DNA of 19,392 bases, from NCBI GenBank assembly GCA_030446525.1, contig JAUJNC010000112.1, positions 1-19,392 of the forward strand, written 5' to 3'. The notes under the pieces were generated by a model. It worked only from the letters and a program-made list of their open reading frames with translations, was not told where the DNA came from and made no database searches. The DNA is from Armatimonadaceae bacterium (GTDB lineage: Bacteria; Armatimonadota; Armatimonadia; Armatimonadales; Armatimonadaceae). The translations under genes were made by a program, and so were the position numbers. Shown here in pieces: positions 16,397 through 19,392 of the stretch (the stretch's first letter is position 1; every line of letters starts with the position of its first letter).

Positions 16397-16444
16397 GCCC
16401 CACCCCCGCCCCTCCCCGAATGGGAGAGGGGCAGGGGGCGGGGC
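16397..16444. repeat. GC-rich palindromic repeat, copy 2, at the GH15 stop codon
   Basis: A near-perfect inverted repeat of 48 nt: the left arm (GCCCCACCCCCGCCCCTCCCC) pairs with the right arm (GGGAGAGGGGCAGGGGGCGGGGC) around a GAAT loop, with about two mismatches and one bulge. On the minus strand it starts at the stop codon of the GH15 gene, so it could act as a terminator or 3'-end protector. No T-run follows. Its core matches copy 1 at 15152-15185. Confidence 0.6.
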
Positions 16445-18441
16445 TACGGCGGCTCGGCGCGCTTTCGAGCCACGGCGGGTAACACGGTCTCGACCACCTC
16501 CGAGTGGCTCCAGGGTGAGCGGGCGACGGTGAGTGGACGAAGCTGGCGGGTGGATCTGTTCGGGCAGCGACCCCGGGGGGGAGGGCGCACAGGTTCGCCC
16601 ATTGCAGCAGGTCGCATGGCTCCTGGAGGTCGGCGCGCGTTTTGGCGTTCACGATCAGCCGCCGGGCCTTCCATAGCGTGCAGATGATCCACGGGTTGCC
16701 GGGCACGTTTTGGATGTCGTCGGGCGCGGGCGTAGTAGTCGCCCTCGTAGCGCGCCATGCCGCCGATGCCCGCCCGGACCCAGAGCCGGTCGTTCACCTG
16801 CCGCATCGTTTCCTGGAGCTTGGGGTCGTCGATGGGCAGCACGTCGAACAGGTACAGGGCGTGCAGCGACGCGTCCTGGGTCATGTCCCGCGAGCAGGTG
16901 CCGTCGCCGTGGCATTCCAGGCGCCGGGCGAACCGGTTGTGGTCGTAGCGCCCAGATCTGGTTTTCGAGGCCGCCGCGCACCTCGCACGCGCCCTGCCGG
17001 TATTCGGCCCGGGCGTAGTCGCCGAACAAGCGCGCGAACCGGGTCGCCGCCTCGAGGGCGGCGATCACCGCGCACACGGTGTAGGTGTGGACGCTGCGCG
17101 TTCTCTCCCACAGGTCCCACGACGGCAGCGTGGCAGCCCCGTGTCGGGTCGCGATAGGCGAGCAGGAAGTCGGCGCAGGGGCGGGTGAACGAGCGGTACA
17201 GGCTCTTCCGCGAACTCGAAGTCGCGGTGCTTCTCGTAGTGGCGCCACAGCGCCCAGATCGGCAGCGCGTCTCGTCTTCCTGGTGGCATCTCCGGACGGC
17301 CGTCCGGTCCCAGCCAGCAGCGCGCCACGATGACCCGACTGGAGCGTCTGGGCCGTACTTGTGCATCAGGGCGGCGCGATCTTTGGGCAGGGCGTCCCCT
17401 GGCAGAACAGGGCGTCGCATGATGTCGCCGTAGTCCGCCCGGTCCAGCGCGTGCGCCGGCGAGGCGTGCTGCGCGGCCGCGTACGACAGCAGGGCGCGGT
17501 TGGTCTGTGCAGTCGGTGTCGTTGGCGGCCAGGATCGCCTCCCCTGGTTGTCGGTCTGGGTGCGGATGATGAGGAGGGAGCGGCGGAACAGGGACGCCAC
17601 CCGCGGCGGCAGCGAGGAAAGGTCGTGCTCCACGCCGGCGTCGGGGTGACGACGTGGGGCGCGAGGCCGCGGTACACCCAGGCACGCCAGTACTTTTTCA
17701 CGCCGTTTGAAGAGGGCGGCGCGGGCGCTTCCTTGCGCAGCCCTGTCTGGTACCTCCAGCGCCGCCTCGAGGGTCCGCCCGACCGCGATCCAGAAATCCG
17801 CGGTCGCCGCGCCCTCCGGCTCCACGGTGACGGCCACCTCGATGGCCGAATCCACCGAGCCCTGGGCGCGATTGCCTGACACCGCCGTCCTCGCAGTCGC
17901 GCCAGGTGCCCTCCATCCTCCAGGCCCTTCATCCCGCAGGCGTACCCTGGACAGCCCCCGTCCTTGCCCGTTCTGCCCGGAAAGCAGGAAGGCGTAGTTG
18001 TCGCGCTTGTAGTGGATAACGGCGTCGGCGCATGGGCCGTAGCACGCCGTATCCTCGATGTCGGTTTCCTCGATGATGAAGTCGGCCGCCAGGTACACGG
18101 GACGTCGCGGGGCCGGTCGGCTGGGTTGCGGACGATGACCTGGCGCAGGAACTCGTCGGCCTGGTAGTTCACGGTGTCCGTGACGGAAAGCGCGGCGATT
18201 CCAGCCGCTGTGGGACAGGTGGCAGTCGGTCACGAGCGAGTGCGGCCGGTAGACGAGGGTCTTGTCCCAGGCGTCGCTCACCCAGGCGAACTTGTTGTCG
18301 ACCCAGACGCCCAGCGGATGGAGCGGCCCGACAGGTGGTTGTACAGGCCGACGTAAGGCCAGGGGTAAAGGTCGCGGACAAACAGGTTGCGGTCCAGACA
18401 GACCGCGCCGTGCCGTTGCCGAGCACCAGGTCGCGGGGCAT
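16444..18441 (-). CDS. Glycoside hydrolase family 15 protein (glucoamylase-type, many frameshifts)
   Basis: Start ATG 18439-18441 (MPRDLVLGNGTA) after an AAAGGA site; stop TAG 16444-16446. About 665 aa after correction, the usual size of bacterial and archaeal GH15 proteins; no signal peptide, so probably cytoplasmic. N-terminal beta-sandwich: DRNLFVRDLYPWPYVGLYNH, VWVDNKFAWVSDAWDKTLVY, VNYQADEFLRQVIVRNPADR, AADFIIEETDIEDTACYG, AIEVAVTVEPEGAATADFWI. Catalytic (alpha/alpha)6 barrel: SLLIIRTQTDNQGAILAAND, ALMHKYGPD, QEDET (17268-17282) joined to PIWALWRHYEKH, the region of the general acid; IWALRPQ..., LYLFDVLPIDDPKLQETM, YYARA...GNPWIICTLW, and the closing GSLPEQIHP (LPEQI at 16553-16567, general-base glutamate), then LTWSHSEVVETVLPAVARK. 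It likely cleaves glucose from alpha-glucans, trehalose or oligosaccharides. More than ten frame changes occur, e.g. a missing G between ACG and CGC after QEDET. Separate promoter at 18488-18517. Confidence 0.88.
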
Positions 18442-18473
18442 GCGTATTCCTTTCCCTGGCGGCAGCGCCGCGC

Positions 18474-18763
18474 TCAAAAGCCAGGGCATTGTAGCTCGGA
18501 GCGCGCGGACGCGTCAACTTCCCGCCCCCGCAACTTCCGTGCCTCGGGCGTCGAGGCCACCCCTCCGAGCAGCGGGCCAGGCTTCGGTCCACCGCCATTT
18601 CGCTCAGGTCGAGGGTGAGCCCCCGCCTTCGCGCCTCACGCGCGGCGCGGGCCGCCGCCTCCGCGCTCTTCGGGGCAACCAGCAGGGCGCGGGCTGCAAG
18701 CTGCGCGGGCTGTGTCACGGGATCCGCGGCGCGGCGGAGGGTTCGGGATGGAAAAGTTGCCAC
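18474..18763 (-). pseudogene. Short third relative of giant proteins A/B with the barrel core missing
   Basis: From GTG 18763 the frame reads MATFPSRTLRRAADPVTQPA and then QLAARALLVAPKSAEAAARA followed by AREARRRGLT. Over 26 residues 19 are identical to protein B (RALYIAPANAEEAARAAKEA, RRRKLT), the first strand and helix of its barrel. The next residues, LDLSEMAVDRSLA, match the last barrel strand of A (FDMSEMRFDKAVS) and B (FDLSAVPVDKALS), about 330 residues later in the full-length proteins. One further indel after this and the frame ends PLLGGVASTPEARKLRGREV... at TGA 18474-18476, like the C-terminal tails of A and B. So the middle of the barrel was removed in frame. No good ribosome binding site precedes the GTG. 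It is either a deletion relic or, less likely, a real small protein of about 95 aa. Confidence 0.6.
18488..18517 (-). promoter_or_regulatory. Sigma-70-like promoter of the GH15 gene
   Basis: On the minus strand TTGACG (18512-18517) and TACAAT (18488-18493) are separated by 18 nt, each one base from consensus. Transcription would start near 18481, giving a 5' leader of about 40 nt before the ATG at 18441 with its AAAGGA site. It overlaps the end of the short paralogue at 18474-18763. No operator-like palindrome is seen next to it. Confidence 0.65.
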
Positions 18764-18824
18764 TCCAAACGCACGGCCTGCGCGACAGGCGCGCGGTGGT
18801 CCGGCCTTGCGGCGCCCGTGCAGG

Positions 18825-18854
18825 ATGGTACCGTAGCGTGCAGGAGCTTGTCAA
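18825..18854 (-). promoter_or_regulatory. Possible promoter upstream of the short A/B relative
   Basis: On the minus strand TTGACA (18849-18854, perfect -35) is followed after 18 nt by TACCAT (18825-18830, four of six to TATAAT). It faces the short relative at 18763 and lies in the gap between that gene and the divergent 92-aa gene. Only the -35 box is strong; in GC-rich DNA this could still work. It might be what remains of the promoter of a once full-length third copy. Confidence 0.35.
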
Positions 18855-18925
18855 TGCGGCGGCGTACTTTGGGGTGAGCCATCAACGGCCGGCTCGCCCG
18901 GGCACGCAGCACAAGGAGGTGAACG

Positions 18926-19204
18926 ATGTGGGTTTTGACGACGGAAAACGAGCTCGTAAACGTCGGCGAGGCGCGGAAGATCGTTATCGAGGCCGAGCCT
19001 TCGGCCAGGCCGCACACGGTGGTCGTGTCGGCTTACTACCCGGAGGGCGCCGCGCTTGTACTTGCCCGCGCCCATCAACCCGACGAGCGCTACGCGCGGT
19101 CCATGGCCGCCGCCTGCCTCAGGGCGATCGACGAGGCCCTGCGCAGCGGAGGCGGTGGTTTCTGCGATCTCAGCAGCACCCGCGAAGAGGTGTTAAGCGG
19201 ATGA
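18926..19204 (+). CDS. Hypothetical small protein, 92 aa
   Basis: ATG 18926 follows AAGGAGGTG (about 18912-18920), an almost full-length Shine-Dalgarno sequence with 5-nt spacing, the strongest ribosome binding site in the window; this is the main reason to call it a gene. The protein begins MWVLTTENELVNVGEARKIV, with an alternating strand pattern (IVIEAEP, TVVVSAYYPEG, ALVLARA), then one helix (ERYARSMAAACLRAIDEALR), a glycine run, and FCDLSSTREEVLSG. It has no signal peptide or membrane segment and contains two cysteines. It looks like a small beta-alpha domain; I do not recognise a family. It is the only plus-strand gene in the last 12 kb and stands alone, diverging from the minus-strand run. 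Confidence 0.65.
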   Translation: MWVLTTENELVNVGEARKIVIEAEPSARPHTVVVSAYYPEGAALVLARAHQPDERYARSMAAACLRAIDEALRSGGGGFCDLSSTREEVLSG

Positions 19205-19327
19205 GGCCCCGCCCGCGAGAAGCAACGTGGTGTCAGGAAGCGAGTCCGGCGCGGCGTTAAAGCCAGCAATTGCGCAAGGACTCGGCCCACGTTCACGACA
19301 TAGTCTTCGGCATGTGATCATACCCTT

Positions 19328-19355
19328 GCCCAGACGTCCACATGGGCGGGTTTTT
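19328..19355 (+). terminator. Possible intrinsic terminator downstream of the 92-aa gene
   Basis: GCCCA (19328-19332) pairs with TGGGC (19343-19347) across a 10-nt loop, followed by GGG and a T5 run at 19351-19355, the only hairpin plus T-run combination seen on the plus strand near the end. The stem is short and it lies 124 nt after the stop codon. The rest of 19205-19392 shows no gene. Confidence 0.35.
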
Positions 19356-19392
19356 GTGGTGCGCGCGAGATAGAGGGCGTTGTCGACGTGGC

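Overview
This is a GC-rich bacterial chromosome segment with dense genes, mostly in same-strand runs. The content fits a member of the Armatimonadota or a similar little-studied phylum: a FAD-dependent oxidoreductase, tandem Gfo/Idh/MocA oxidoreductases, a COG2605-like GHMP kinase, tandem SIMPL proteins and very large exported proteins of no well-known family. That assignment is inference; there is no rRNA or marker gene here. I saw no tRNA, IS element, prophage gene or CRISPR array.

Layout. (1) 1-3304, plus strand: the 3' part of a FAD-dependent oxidoreductase, then a promoter with perfect -35 and -10 boxes overlapped by a palindrome, then a tight TetR regulator - Rieske ferredoxin - ECF sigma factor operon. 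(2) 3335-5363, minus strand: two Gfo/Idh/MocA dehydrogenases 12 nt apart. A GHMP sugar kinase (5547-6540) diverges from them, which suggests a sugar or cyclitol module. (3) 6641-14060, minus strand: two secreted SIMPL proteins, and upstream of them two giant paralogous exported proteins (918 and 906+ aa) that overlap by 4 nt. Each giant protein has an STN-like mid-domain and a C-terminal TIM-barrel-like region resembling GHL10-type glycosidases. (4) 14143-18441, minus strand: an exported endonuclease/exonuclease/phosphatase-family protein, a phosphopentomutase (DeoB) and a GH15 glucoamylase-type enzyme. Related GC-rich palindromes lie at two of the junctions. (5) 18474-18763: a short third relative of the giant proteins, in which the start and end of the barrel are joined and the core is missing. 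(6) 18926-19204, plus strand: an orphan 92-aa protein with a strong ribosome binding site.

Reading frames are intact over 1-3210, 5765-13740 and the last ~500 bp, but are broken many times in 3210-5765 and 13740-18440. Where a family motif fixes the frame, the break is a one-base length change in a short homopolymer, and the protein motifs continue across it. I therefore read these genes as real, with draft-quality sequence, rather than as pseudogenes. Their coordinates span the gene from its first to its last recognisable codon.

The most unusual content is the family of giant STN plus TIM-barrel proteins: a coupled tandem pair plus a shrunken third copy about 4.5 kb away, on the far side of three unrelated enzyme genes.
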